DNA of 10,043 nt from Clostridia bacterium (GCA_028703745.1 JAQVME010000031.1:1-10043), one strand, 5' to 3'. Shown: positions 1-7,281, counted from the stretch's first letter. A program made the numbers and translations. Notes: generated from the sequence alone by a model not told the origin.

Positions 1-148
1 AAATGTTATGGTTTACTCTTTGAAGTATGTATTTCCCCGAAGCGGACTCAACGAGATACGTATCGTTTATGTGCCCGTTGCCGTATCTGTCACAGCTTTG
101 GAGCCCTTTTATGCCAAAACTATTCAGCAATAGGTTATAATCAATCAT
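1..148 (-). CDS. NahK-like sugar kinase / aminoglycoside phosphotransferase-family protein, N-terminal part only
   Basis: This partial gene runs off the left edge; 49 codons plus one base are visible. The start ATG (148-146) lies 6 nt after an AGAGGA ribosome binding site. It overlaps the end of the upstream glycosidase gene by 8 bases (ATGATTGA), so the two are probably translationally coupled. The visible protein begins MIDYNLLLNSFGI and carries a glycine-rich loop, GNGHINDTY (about residues 24-32), followed by GKYILQRVNHN (about 39-49). This pair of motifs is typical of the N-lobe of NahK-like kinases (N-acetylhexosamine 1-kinase and relatives) in the aminoglycoside phosphotransferase superfamily. 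Such enzymes phosphorylate sugars using ATP in the cytoplasm. Next to a beta-L-arabinofuranosidase, the substrate could be a sugar released by that enzyme, but this is inference. The catalytic C-lobe (HGD and DxD-type motifs) is outside the window, so neither substrate nor integrity can be judged. Confidence 0.82.
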   Translation of the reverse strand, partial: MIDYNLLLNSFGIKGLQSCDRYGNGHINDTYLVESASGKYILQRVNHNI

Positions 149-2087
149 TCTTGTCCTCTATTCTCGGGAACTGCGCTATCCTCAAGTACGTATTTCCGTA
201 CGGCACCAGCGGCATATTCACGTCGTCGGATACCTTGGGCAACATCGGCGGGGATTTTGCGCTGTTGTAGGATTTTTTCCAGTTATCCACACGCTTTGCT
301 CTGACGATATACTCCAGTGCGAAGTTCTGCCTGTCAAAAGGCATTTCGCCTACGGCTTGCGCTTTTGTGTCTATTATTTCGGGACTTCCGTCTTTTAAGA
401 CGGGCGCAAAGGCAAACGGCGAATCCCCGGTGAACTCTCTGTAATGGAAAGGACGCTCTCCCCTCACATATCTTTCCTCGAAGTCCAGCGGCATGGCAAA
501 AAGCAGATTATTCCTTCTTATGCTCACGCTGCCGTCGGCATTGCTCTGCGACGTCAAGCTGTCGTCAAATACCAGCTCGATTTTGTCTCCGCTGTTTACG
601 GCAAGGGTTTTTTGTCCACCGCGCTCAAAAGGCGTCTCTTGTCCGTTCAACAATACTTTTTGTGTGAAGGAAGGGGTTCTGAATACAACTGGTTGGTTCT
701 CTGCCTCAGCAACTTCAAATACCGCTTTGTTCTCGAAAGGATAATCGGCGCTTTGCGTGATTGATACCTTTTTGCCACCCACAACCGTGTTAAGTTCAAA
801 CGGCGAGAAAAGCAGAAAATACAGCTTTTCGCCGTCGGTATAAACAAGGTTTTCGGCGAACTTCGGAAAGCCTTGATGCATATTCGCGGCGCAGCAGCCA
901 AAATTCGGCGCAACGCCGAAGATATTCGCCTCTTTGTTCGTGTCAAAGAATTGTCTGGGCTTTCTGTCGGCGGCTATCTGGTTGGGTTGTTGTACGTACT
1001 GGTGCGCCGTCATATCCTGTGTAAACGTCGCAGGAAAGGCGTTAAAAATATAGTATTCTGTCATATCGGCAAAAAAGTTGTCCTGAGTAAAGCGCAGCGA
1101 CTCTTCAAAAGAATAGCTTTGCTCCGCCACCGCGCAAAGCTCGGTGCCGCCCGACGCGTCGCAGCCCATCAAATGCTCATCGGAAGAATGCAATCCAATC
1201 GCCAGACCGTGATTTCGCATTACGCTTTCGAAGCCCTTCTTGACGGTATCGACGGCGCTAAAATCATTTTTGAATACGCCGTAAACCACGGGATACTTGT
1301 ACGCCATGGCAATATTCACGCCATGCGTGAGCATCGTGAGCTTGACAAATTTGTTATTATTGAATGCGGCTACCTGTTTTTTGTTTTTTGCAGCAGGGAT
1401 ACGCTGGCTCATTCGCACCCTTCTGTCGATAGGTTCAGCAATGACTTTTCCGAGCTTAAAAATCGCTCTGCTGGTATACGCCGACATGGGCTTTTTATAC
1501 TTGAAATTTTTGAAATAATCCGACCAGTCATAGCCGTAGCGTTTGAGCTTTTCTATCAGTTCGGGTATGACGGAGTCTGCCGTCGCATCATAGACCTCGA
1601 GCATTGCCTCCATGCCCTCAAGCGCTCTGGCGCTCGCCCAGAAATACGGAGGGTACTCGTCGATTTTTTTGAGTACAAAACGGTAATAATCGAGCAGAAA
1701 TGGTATGACCCTGCCGTCGCCCGTAGCGCGGTAAAAGCTTATGAGCGCTTTTTGCGCCACCATTCTCGGCCAATAATCAACGCTCCGCAAAGGTCCGAAG
1801 CCCGTCGAGTCATTTTTGCTGCCCAATATGGCATCCATCCATGTATAGACTTTTTTTGTCAGCTCCTTGTCGTTAAGAAGAAACGCCAGCGGCACAAGCC
1901 CGTCAAGATAATAAGGCCCTCTCTCCCACGCCTCGCCCTTGCCGCCCAGCCAAGCGTTGTCGGCGCTCAAGTCGGAAAAATGTTTCTCTATATTTCCCGT
2001 AAGACCTTGCGCCTGCAATACCAGTTGTTTTTTCAGCCAGCCGACGGGTTTTATGTCCTTTTGCGGCAGTTTTTTCAATATCGCCAT
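141..2087 (-). CDS. GH127-type beta-L-arabinofuranosidase (DUF1680), intracellular
   Basis: The predicted 648-residue protein resembles glycoside hydrolase family 127 (DUF1680), whose characterised members release L-arabinofuranose from beta-linked arabino-oligosaccharides. The length is close to that of the Bifidobacterium enzyme HypBA1 (about 658). The N-terminal two thirds look like an alpha-helical barrel (PVGWLKKQL near residue 14, GPYYLDGLVPLAFL near 57). The C-terminal part looks like beta-sandwich. The family's zinc-thiolate active site is visible: GTELCAVAE gives Glu316 and Cys318, and FGCCAAN gives Cys398-Cys399. These match Glu338, Cys340 and Cys417-Cys418 of HypBA1, where Cys417 is the nucleophile. 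There is no signal peptide, so the enzyme should act on imported oligosaccharides. The ATG at 2087 is preferred: a GGGGG ribosome-binding stretch lies 7 nt upstream. A GTG at 2093 would add two residues but sits only one base from that stretch. The gene follows yqeY after 23 bp and overlaps the kinase gene by 8 bp. Exact specificity within DUF1680 (GH127, GH146 or another branch) is uncertain. Confidence 0.88.
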   Translation of the reverse strand: MAILKKLPQKDIKPVGWLKKQLVLQAQGLTGNIEKHFSDLSADNAWLGGKGEAWERGPYYLDGLVPLAFLLNDKELTKKVYTWMDAILGSKNDSTGFGPLRSVDYWPRMVAQKALISFYRATGDGRVIPFLLDYYRFVLKKIDEYPPYFWASARALEGMEAMLEVYDATADSVIPELIEKLKRYGYDWSDYFKNFKYKKPMSAYTSRAIFKLGKVIAEPIDRRVRMSQRIPAAKNKKQVAAFNNNKFVKLTMLTHGVNIAMAYKYPVVYGVFKNDFSAVDTVKKGFESVMRNHGLAIGLHSSDEHLMGCDASGGTELCAVAEQSYSFEESLRFTQDNFFADMTEYYIFNAFPATFTQDMTAHQYVQQPNQIAADRKPRQFFDTNKEANIFGVAPNFGCCAANMHQGFPKFAENLVYTDGEKLYFLLFSPFELNTVVGGKKVSITQSADYPFENKAVFEVAEAENQPVVFRTPSFTQKVLLNGQETPFERGGQKTLAVNSGDKIELVFDDSLTSQSNADGSVSIRRNNLLFAMPLDFEERYVRGERPFHYREFTGDSPFAFAPVLKDGSPEIIDTKAQAVGEMPFDRQNFALEYIVRAKRVDNWKKSYNSAKSPPMLPKVSDDVNMPLVPYGNTYLRIAQFPRIEDKND

Positions 2088-2110
2088 AATCACACCCCCA
2101 TCAAGGTTGT

Positions 2111-2554
2111 TTATTTTGAGTTTAAATAGCCTTCCACCAGCGGGTTAACTTTTGTTTTGTCGAACTTGCCCGAAAGTAGCGGCATAAGACTTTTTATTAT
2201 CATGCCTTTGGTCTTGGGCGAATTGTCGCTGTAAACATCGAGCTTCTTAATAAGCTCCAGCACCTCTTCTTCCGTAAGCTGCTTCGGCAGATACTCCGAA
2301 AGATAAGTGATTTTGGCGCGGCAGTTCTCGACGACGGCGGCATCCTTGTTCACATACATCTCGAGAATTTCGTTCTGAATCTTTATTTCCTTGGTGAGAC
2401 ATTCTATGACTTCGTCGTCTGTGACGCTTCTTCCAACCTGCATTTTTTCCTTTTGCAGCACGCCTGCCAGCACAGCTTCCAAAGCCGCCTTTTTTACGGC
2501 GTTTCCGCTCTTTCTGGCATCGTTAAAATCATTTCTTATCGTGTCTTTCAGCAT
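2111..2554 (-). CDS. yqeY: YqeY / GatB-YqeY domain protein
   Basis: This 147-residue protein is a full-length, stand-alone member of the YqeY family. The family resembles the C-terminal tRNA-binding region of GatB, the amidotransferase subunit that converts Glu-tRNA(Gln) or Asp-tRNA(Asn) to the amide form. Its exact function is not established. Family features visible here are the N-terminal helix MLKDTIRNDFNDARKSGN, the stretch YLSEYLPKQLTEEE (residues 84-97), and the C-terminal GMIIKSLMPLLSGKFD (117-132). There is no signal peptide or membrane segment, so it is cytoplasmic. The start is secure: AAGGAGG lies 5 nt before the ATG, and this ribosome binding site overlaps the stop codon of ileS, with only 10 nt between the two genes. 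That makes co-transcription with ileS very likely, and a tRNA-related role for YqeY would fit. It is followed 23 nt later by the GH127 gene. Confidence 0.93.
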   Translation of the reverse strand: MLKDTIRNDFNDARKSGNAVKKAALEAVLAGVLQKEKMQVGRSVTDDEVIECLTKEIKIQNEILEMYVNKDAAVVENCRAKITYLSEYLPKQLTEEEVLELIKKLDVYSDNSPKTKGMIIKSLMPLLSGKFDKTKVNPLVEGYLNSK

Positions 2555-2559
2555 ACAAG

Positions 2560-2566
2560 CCTCCTT
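2560..2566 (-). promoter_or_regulatory. Ribosome binding site of yqeY overlapping the ileS stop codon
   Basis: AAGGAGG on the minus strand, 5 nt before the yqeY ATG, shares two bases with the TAA of ileS. It fixes the yqeY start and implies that the two genes are on one mRNA, with reinitiation by ribosomes finishing ileS possible. Confidence 0.85.
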
Positions 2567-5500
2567 ATTTTAGCGACATCTTGACCTTTATTTCCCTGTC
2601 GGAGATATTCAAGGTCTTTTCGGCCGTCGCGCCGTCAATATCATTCTCTATCGAACTTGCCAGCACGTCCTGCGCTATTTTTGCGGCGTAGCCGTCTATT
2701 GCTCCGCGCGCCGTTTCGTCATCGGTGCTTATTGAGATAATTATTCTTTGCTCGACGGCAAAGCCGGCGTCCTTGCGCATGACCTGCATCTGCCTTATGA
2801 GCTCGCGAACCAGTCCTTCTTGCAACAACTCGTCCGAAAGGCTGGTATCCAGCGCCAAAGTACGGTTGTTCTCTTTGGTGACGATGAAATGCTGTTTAGG
2901 ACGGAAATGCCTTTCAAACAGCTGGCTTTCGAGGTTTTCGAACTGCCCGATGCTGATAGCGCCCATTGCAAACATCTTGTCCAATCCGCTATGTCCTTTG
3001 CTGTCCAAAGCATCGACAAGCGCCTTGAGCTTCTGCGCTTCGCCCTTGAGCTTTGCTCCGGCTACGCGGAAGTTCACCGTGAAATACACGTCGTTAAAGG
3101 TGCTATCGTCCTCGGAAAAGGCAACATCCTTGATGTTCAGCTCTTCCTTGATAATATTCAGCAGCGGACGGCAGTCCTTTCTGTCCTTTTCTGAAAGCAC
3201 AAGATAAAGCGTCTTAAGCGGCTGCTTGACTTTTATTTGGGCCTCGTTCCTCATTCTTTGCGCCGTGGCGATTATGTCTCTGGCGACCTCTGTCTGACTA
3301 AGAATATCGGAGTTCTGCGGCATAGCTATTTCTTCGGGATAGCGGGACAGATGCACCGAGATTTCCTCATCTTTTTCGACCTCTCTTATGCAGTTCTGCC
3401 AGATATAATCCGTCAAGAACGGCAGTATGGGCGCCAGTATGCCTACGGCGGTCTTTATTGCCTTGTACAGACACCAGTAAGCGTTCATCTGGTCAACCTT
3501 GTCTATGCCCTTCCAAAACCGCTTTCTGTTTATGCGGATATACCAGTTCGAGACGTCATCGCTGAATAGCTCGAATTCCTTCATAAGATTGACGGTTTTG
3601 TAGCTGTCCATGGACGCCTTCGCCGTCCTTATGAAAAGGTTTGTGCGCTCGATTATCCATTTGTCGCTATGCGTAAAGGTGTTGTAGTCGGGAGTATAAG
3701 CAGCAATATCGGGATTATCTAGCGAGGCGTAAAGATTGAAGAATACATATATGTTCCAGAAGCCCAGCACCTTTCTTCTCGCCTCGTCGGCAAGACCGTA
3801 GCCGAAGCGTACGTCGCCGGAAATAGGCGCGGAGGCAAAAAGATACCTGACTGTATCTGAACCGATCTTCTCGGCTGCCTCGTCGAACCTTATCATGTAG
3901 CCTGTCTTGCTGAACTTGCCGCCCTCCTCGTTTACTACCGAAGAATGGCATATGACGTTCCGGTAAGGCGCCTTGCCTGTCAAGGTGACGGACATAAACA
4001 GCAAGGAATAAAACCATAATCTTATCTGCTCTTTCATCTCCAAAACCAGTTCATTGGGGAAATTCTTGGCAAAATACTCCTTGTCGTCGAAATAATGCTT
4101 CGTAGAGAAGGAGGTTATGCCGGCGTCCAGCCAGCAGTCTCCGACTTCGGTTATTCTTTCGACATGCTCGCCGCAATTTGGACAAACTATTTTTACGTCG
4201 TCGATATACGGTCTGTGCAGATGAGGCACGTTGTCGATATTCTTGTCGACGCTGAGAGCTGTCAGCTCCTCTTTCGAACCGATGACCGTCAGCTTGCCGC
4301 ACTTGGGGCAGGGATAGAAAGGCAAGGGCAGTCCGTAAAATCTCTTTCTTGAGATGTTCCAGTCCCCCATATTTGTCAGCCAGTCAATCATTCTCTTGCC
4401 GCCGAAATCAGGCTCCCAGTTGACGGTCTTTGCCGCCTCAATCATAAGCGGTTTTATTTCTTTAGTGTCGATATACCATTCGTCGACTATCTTGAACACT
4501 ACTTCAGTCTTGCATCTCCAGCAATAAGGGTAGCTATGCGAAATAACCTCGGTTTTATAAAGTGTGTTGTCGGACTCCATTCTGGCAAGCACAGTCTCAA
4601 GCACCTCTGTTGTGAAAAGTCCCGTCAGATTGCCGAAGCCGTCAAGGAATTTGCCTTCGTCGTTTATGGGGCAAATCATAGGCAGACCTTGCTTTTTGCC
4701 CAAATCAAAGTCCTCGGCGCCGCAACCCGGAGCGATATGCACGACTCCCGTGCCCTCCTGCGCGTCCACATCCTCCCACGGCACAACCTTGTGCGCGAAA
4801 TTCTGTTGTCCGAATTCCGGAAAAACCGTAGTGTACTGCTTGCCGACAAGCTCGGCGCCCTTGAAGGTGTCAAGCACCTTTATGATGTCGCCCTTGAGCT
4901 TGCCCAATGCGTCCTTGCCGATAATCAGCGTTCTGGTATCGGATTTTACTTGGACGCGCAAATAATCTATGCCCGGATTTACGGCGAGCGCTACGTTCGA
5001 CGACAAAGTCCACGGTGTAGTAGTCCATACCATGATGCTGTCATTGGAATTCAGGACGGGCAACTTGGCGTATATCGAGGTATGCTCAACGGTCTTGTAG
5101 CTGCCGCTCATCTCGTGTTCGGACAGCGAGGTGCCGCAACGCGGACACCACGGCATAGGTCTGTGCGATTTTATCAGCCAGCCGTTCTCGTTGCACTTCT
5201 GAAGAAAATGCCATATGGCAGTAATATTCGAGTCGCTGTTTGTGTAGTATGAATTGTCCCAGTCCATCCACTGCCCGAGACGCTTTGATTGCTGCGTAAT
5301 TACGCCGGAAAACTTCTTTACTCTGTCAATACACTTTTCGGTGAATTTGTCGAGGCCGTATGCGGCTATGTCCTTCTTGCTTTTCAGCCCTATTTCCTTC
5401 TCGACCTCAACCTCTACCCAAAGTCCCTGAGCGTCGAAGCCGTTCTGGTATTGGCAGGACTTGCCGTGCATGGCGTTGTATCTGATATATAAATCCTTGA

Positions 5501-5687
5501 GCGTTCTGCCCCAGGCGTGGTGAATACCCATAGGGTTGTTGGCGGTAATGGGCCCGTCAAGGAATCTGAACCTTTCGCCGTTTTTATTCTTTTCTACAAG
5601 TCTCTCGAAGCACTTCTCGTCCTCCCAGAACTGTAATATTTGTTTTTCTAATGCGATAAAATCCATATTTGGATTTTCTTTCTTCAT
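2565..5687 (-). CDS. ileS: Isoleucyl-tRNA synthetase, type 2-like (IleS2), with GIHH signature motif
   Basis: This 1040-residue class I aminoacyl-tRNA synthetase charges tRNA(Ile) with isoleucine in the cytoplasm. The first ATP-binding motif lies in PITANNPMGIHHAWGR and reads Gly54-Ile-His-His57 instead of H-x-G-H. The second motif (KMSKS) reads KFSKT at 591-595. The CP1 editing domain that hydrolyses Val-tRNA(Ile) is present: WTTTPWTLSSN at 221-231 and GTGVVHIAPGCGAEDF at 312-327. Probable zinc-binding pairs are CPRC (181-184), CWRC (389-392), CPKC (460-463) and CPNC (502-505). WYIRINRKRFW marks the anticodon-binding domain. The last 150 residues contain LALDTSLSDELLQEGLVREL and no cysteine, so the C-terminal zinc finger of type 1 enzymes is absent. 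Both points indicate the eukaryote-like type 2 class, which generally tolerates mupirocin. The start is supported by GGAGGT 4 nt upstream. It leads an operon with yqeY and two sugar genes. No T-box leader is visible. Confidence 0.97.
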   Translation of the reverse strand: MKKENPNMDFIALEKQILQFWEDEKCFERLVEKNKNGERFRFLDGPITANNPMGIHHAWGRTLKDLYIRYNAMHGKSCQYQNGFDAQGLWVEVEVEKEIGLKSKKDIAAYGLDKFTEKCIDRVKKFSGVITQQSKRLGQWMDWDNSYYTNSDSNITAIWHFLQKCNENGWLIKSHRPMPWCPRCGTSLSEHEMSGSYKTVEHTSIYAKLPVLNSNDSIMVWTTTPWTLSSNVALAVNPGIDYLRVQVKSDTRTLIIGKDALGKLKGDIIKVLDTFKGAELVGKQYTTVFPEFGQQNFAHKVVPWEDVDAQEGTGVVHIAPGCGAEDFDLGKKQGLPMICPINDEGKFLDGFGNLTGLFTTEVLETVLARMESDNTLYKTEVISHSYPYCWRCKTEVVFKIVDEWYIDTKEIKPLMIEAAKTVNWEPDFGGKRMIDWLTNMGDWNISRKRFYGLPLPFYPCPKCGKLTVIGSKEELTALSVDKNIDNVPHLHRPYIDDVKIVCPNCGEHVERITEVGDCWLDAGITSFSTKHYFDDKEYFAKNFPNELVLEMKEQIRLWFYSLLFMSVTLTGKAPYRNVICHSSVVNEEGGKFSKTGYMIRFDEAAEKIGSDTVRYLFASAPISGDVRFGYGLADEARRKVLGFWNIYVFFNLYASLDNPDIAAYTPDYNTFTHSDKWIIERTNLFIRTAKASMDSYKTVNLMKEFELFSDDVSNWYIRINRKRFWKGIDKVDQMNAYWCLYKAIKTAVGILAPILPFLTDYIWQNCIREVEKDEEISVHLSRYPEEIAMPQNSDILSQTEVARDIIATAQRMRNEAQIKVKQPLKTLYLVLSEKDRKDCRPLLNIIKEELNIKDVAFSEDDSTFNDVYFTVNFRVAGAKLKGEAQKLKALVDALDSKGHSGLDKMFAMGAISIGQFENLESQLFERHFRPKQHFIVTKENNRTLALDTSLSDELLQEGLVRELIRQMQVMRKDAGFAVEQRIIISISTDDETARGAIDGYAAKIAQDVLASSIENDIDGATAEKTLNISDREIKVKMSLK

Positions 5688-5691
5688 TTCA

Positions 5692-5697
5692 ACCTCC
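5692..5697 (-). promoter_or_regulatory. Ribosome binding site of ileS
   Basis: GGAGGT on the minus strand, 4 nt before the ATG at 5687. It fixes the start that places MKKENPNMDF at the N-terminus. Confidence 0.85.
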
Positions 5698-5731
5698 GTA
5701 AAAATCGAGCAATCTCTATAATTATTAGATA

Positions 5732-5761
5732 ATTATATCATATCAATTCATCAAGATACAA
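5732..5761 (-). promoter_or_regulatory. Promoter of the ileS operon (extended -10)
   Basis: On the minus strand a perfect TATAAT (5737-5732) is preceded by TG and one base, giving the extended -10 form TGATATAAT. A weak -35 (TTGTAT, 5761-5756) lies 18 bp upstream. An extended -10 can compensate for a poor -35. The expected RNA start near 5725 leaves a leader of about 38 nt before the ileS ATG, too short for a T-box. The promoter sits directly downstream of the terminator palindrome that closes the preceding transporter gene, as expected for a new transcription unit. This is a reading of consensus matches only. Confidence 0.7.
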
Positions 5762-5772
5762 CAAAATGATAT

Positions 5773-5806
5773 AAAAAAACCAAGCGCCGTACGGCGCTTG
5801 GTTTTT
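5773..5806 (-). terminator. Strong, probably bidirectional intrinsic terminator
   Basis: A perfect 32-bp palindrome spans 5775-5806, with 16-bp arms centred on GTAC (5789-5792). The GC-rich core is AAGCGCC / GGCGCTT. On the minus strand the stem runs into seven consecutive T residues; on the plus strand it runs into five. It can stop read-through from the transporter gene before the ileS promoter, and could also stop plus-strand transcription. Confidence 0.88.
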
Positions 5807-5856
5807 CAGACAGAACGAAAAAGCGTTCAAAGGGAGCTTTTCGTCGGACTTGAGAG

Positions 5857-5874
5857 AAAACCCGCATTCGCGGG
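5857..5874 (-). terminator. Intrinsic terminator of the OFA transporter gene
   Basis: On the minus strand a hairpin with arms CCCGC and GCGGG around a GAAT loop is followed by TTTTCTCTC. It begins about 20 nt after the transporter stop codon (5897-5895). The stem is only 5 bp but all G/C, and its place directly after the gene supports a terminator. It forms a tandem pair with the palindrome at 5773-5806. Confidence 0.7.
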
Positions 5875-5894
5875 CTTTGGGTTATGGGATTATG

Positions 5895-7169
5895 TCAGTT
5901 TGTTTTTTCTACTTTCTTTTTCGGGTGCTTGAGTAGCAGCATCAGCACAACTCCGGCAACTGCCGCCGCCGAGGCTATGATAAATGCCGGCAGCATAAGC
6001 TCTATATCCGCTTTGGCTATATTCTTATAATACCCTGCGATATAAGAGGACGCCACCGCGCCGATTCCGAAGCCGACAAGCACGAAGCCATAATTCGAGC
6101 CCATATTCTTCGTGCCAAAATAGTCCGCCGTAATGGCAGGAAAGGTTCCCAAAAAGCCGCCGTAAGAGAAGCCGATTACGCCGATAAGCGCCAGTATCAT
6201 ATACCCTTTAGTAAAGCTTACAAGGGGGATTATGCACGCCGAAAGCGCGAGAAGAATTATCAAAGTCCTTTTCCTTCCCAGCTTGTCCGAAAGCCAGCCC
6301 CAGAACAGTCTGCCGAGTGAATTAAATATCGCAATAATCATTACGCCGACTGCCGCCACATTTGGTGTAACGCCTTTTGCGATGGCTATAGGTTTTGCGA
6401 AGCCTATCATCATAAGCCCTGCCATACACGCAAGCATCAGCGTGCCCGTAATCAAATAGAATTGCGGCGTTCTCAGCATTTCGAGCGGTGAGAATTGTTG
6501 CACAAGGGCGCCCGACTTAGGCTCGGGAGGTGTCCAGCCCTTGGGTCTGTAGTTCTCGGGAGGGTTGACAATAAAAAGCCCGCCCACCGTGCATACCGCA
6601 ATGAATATCAGAGCCAGCAAAGCGAAGGTCTTAAGTTCGCCGATGCCCTCGATACCGTTTCCCAAAGTCTTTATCAGGCTCTCGGCAATAGGCGTGAAAA
6701 GCACGCCGCCGAAGCCCAGCGCCGACACTATTATGCCGCTGATAAAGCCCCTCTTGTCGGGAAACCATTTTTGACAGCAGGCTATGGATGTAGAATAAAT
6801 AAAGCCCATTCCGATACCGCCCAGACCGCCGTACGTCACCCAAAGCAGCCACGGCGTCCCCGGTCTAACCAGCGAAGAAAGAAAGAAGCCGGCAGCCAGA
6901 ATTATTCCACCGGAGATTATTACGGGTCTGGGACCTATTTTGTCTTGAATCTTTCCGCCGAAGGCGCTGCCAACGGACAGTATTGCCAAAAGCAGCGAAA
7001 AGGTCAATGCCGCGTTGGCGTTGTTGCCGGAAAAAAGATAATTGGCAACACCGGTCTGGAATACACTCCATATGTATGCCGTACCCAGACACATCTGTAT
7101 GGCGATACTTGCGATAACCGGAATGACTCTGTTCTTAATCTTTATTGGAAAAACCTGCGCACCTTTCAT
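5895..7169 (-). CDS. OFA-family major facilitator transporter (oxalate/formate antiporter-like)
   Basis: This 424-residue membrane protein has the pattern of a 12-helix major facilitator transporter of the OFA family, whose members move small carboxylates such as oxalate, formate, pyruvate or lactate. The first helix carries the family-like stretch QMCLGTAYIWSVFQ (25-38). The loop between helices 2 and 3 has GGKIQDKIGPRP (71-82), and the matching loop between helices 8 and 9 has GWLSDKLGRKR (291-301). A central cytoplasmic loop (about 202-230, with PPENYRPKGW) separates the two halves. TADYFGTKNMGSNYG (347-361) lies before helix 11. The C-terminus is lysine-rich. The length is normal for the family and the frame is intact. 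The start is supported by AGGAG 5 nt before the ATG. It appears to be a single-gene unit with its own promoter and terminators, between the germination operon and the ileS operon. The substrate cannot be deduced from sequence alone; the family is broader than its name. Confidence 0.88.
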   Translation of the reverse strand: MKGAQVFPIKIKNRVIPVIASIAIQMCLGTAYIWSVFQTGVANYLFSGNNANAALTFSLLLAILSVGSAFGGKIQDKIGPRPVIISGGIILAAGFFLSSLVRPGTPWLLWVTYGGLGGIGMGFIYSTSIACCQKWFPDKRGFISGIIVSALGFGGVLFTPIAESLIKTLGNGIEGIGELKTFALLALIFIAVCTVGGLFIVNPPENYRPKGWTPPEPKSGALVQQFSPLEMLRTPQFYLITGTLMLACMAGLMMIGFAKPIAIAKGVTPNVAAVGVMIIAIFNSLGRLFWGWLSDKLGRKRTLIILLALSACIIPLVSFTKGYMILALIGVIGFSYGGFLGTFPAITADYFGTKNMGSNYGFVLVGFGIGAVASSYIAGYYKNIAKADIELMLPAFIIASAAAVAGVVLMLLLKHPKKKVEKTN

Positions 7170-7225
7170 AAACGCTCCTGAAAAACCTTATTTTGTGAAA
7201 AAGTATATATTACCCATTATGGAAC

Positions 7226-7255
7226 ATAATACCACGGGAATAAACCGTAGGTCAA
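7226..7255 (-). promoter_or_regulatory. Sigma-A-type promoter of the OFA transporter gene
   Basis: On the minus strand TTGACC (7255-7250, 5 of 6 matches to the -35 consensus) and TATTAT (7231-7226, 5 of 6 matches to the -10 consensus) are separated by 18 bp. The predicted RNA start near 7219 gives a leader of about 50 nt. The promoter lies between the gerB stop codon and the transporter ATG, which argues for independent expression from the germination operon. Confidence 0.72.
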
Positions 7256-7260
7256 ACGGT
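7244..7260. promoter_or_regulatory. Inverted repeat over the -35 element (possible operator)
   Basis: ACCGT (7244-7248) and ACGGT (7256-7260) form an inverted repeat with 5-bp arms and a 7-bp spacer, straddling the -35 hexamer of the transporter promoter. A repressor site here would control the transporter. It could instead be a weak hairpin terminator for gerB, since on the minus strand it is followed by TTTATT, or simply chance, because the arms are short. Confidence 0.35.
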
Positions 7261-7281
7261 ACGGATATTTTTTATTTTCTT

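Noticed and set aside
873..2129. Long plus-strand open frame (418 codons) antisense to the GH127 gene
   Set aside because: It lies opposite a well-supported gene, its protein is rich in Arg, His and Ile with no recognisable motif, and it has no convincing ribosome binding site. It is a shadow of the coding strand.
4536..5252. Plus-strand open frame of 238 codons inside ileS
   Set aside because: Antisense to conserved ileS sequence, with no family resemblance; a shadow frame.
5498..5560. Damaged or inactive ileS because the HIGH motif is missing
   Set aside because: The G-x-H-H form is a known natural variant, and the frame, editing domain, KMSKS-like motif and C-terminal domain are all intact.
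5775..5806. Insertion-sequence end or recombination site
   Set aside because: The palindrome has flanking A and T runs and lies after a gene, which is explained by a terminator; no transposase or direct repeats are nearby.
6495..7181. Plus-strand open frame of 228 codons antisense to the OFA transporter
   Set aside because: Its composition is highly basic and lacks any known motif; the opposite strand encodes an intact transporter.
7170..7281. Small gene in the gap between transporter and gerB
   Set aside because: No open frame with a ribosome binding site fits; the gap holds the promoter and leader of the transporter gene.
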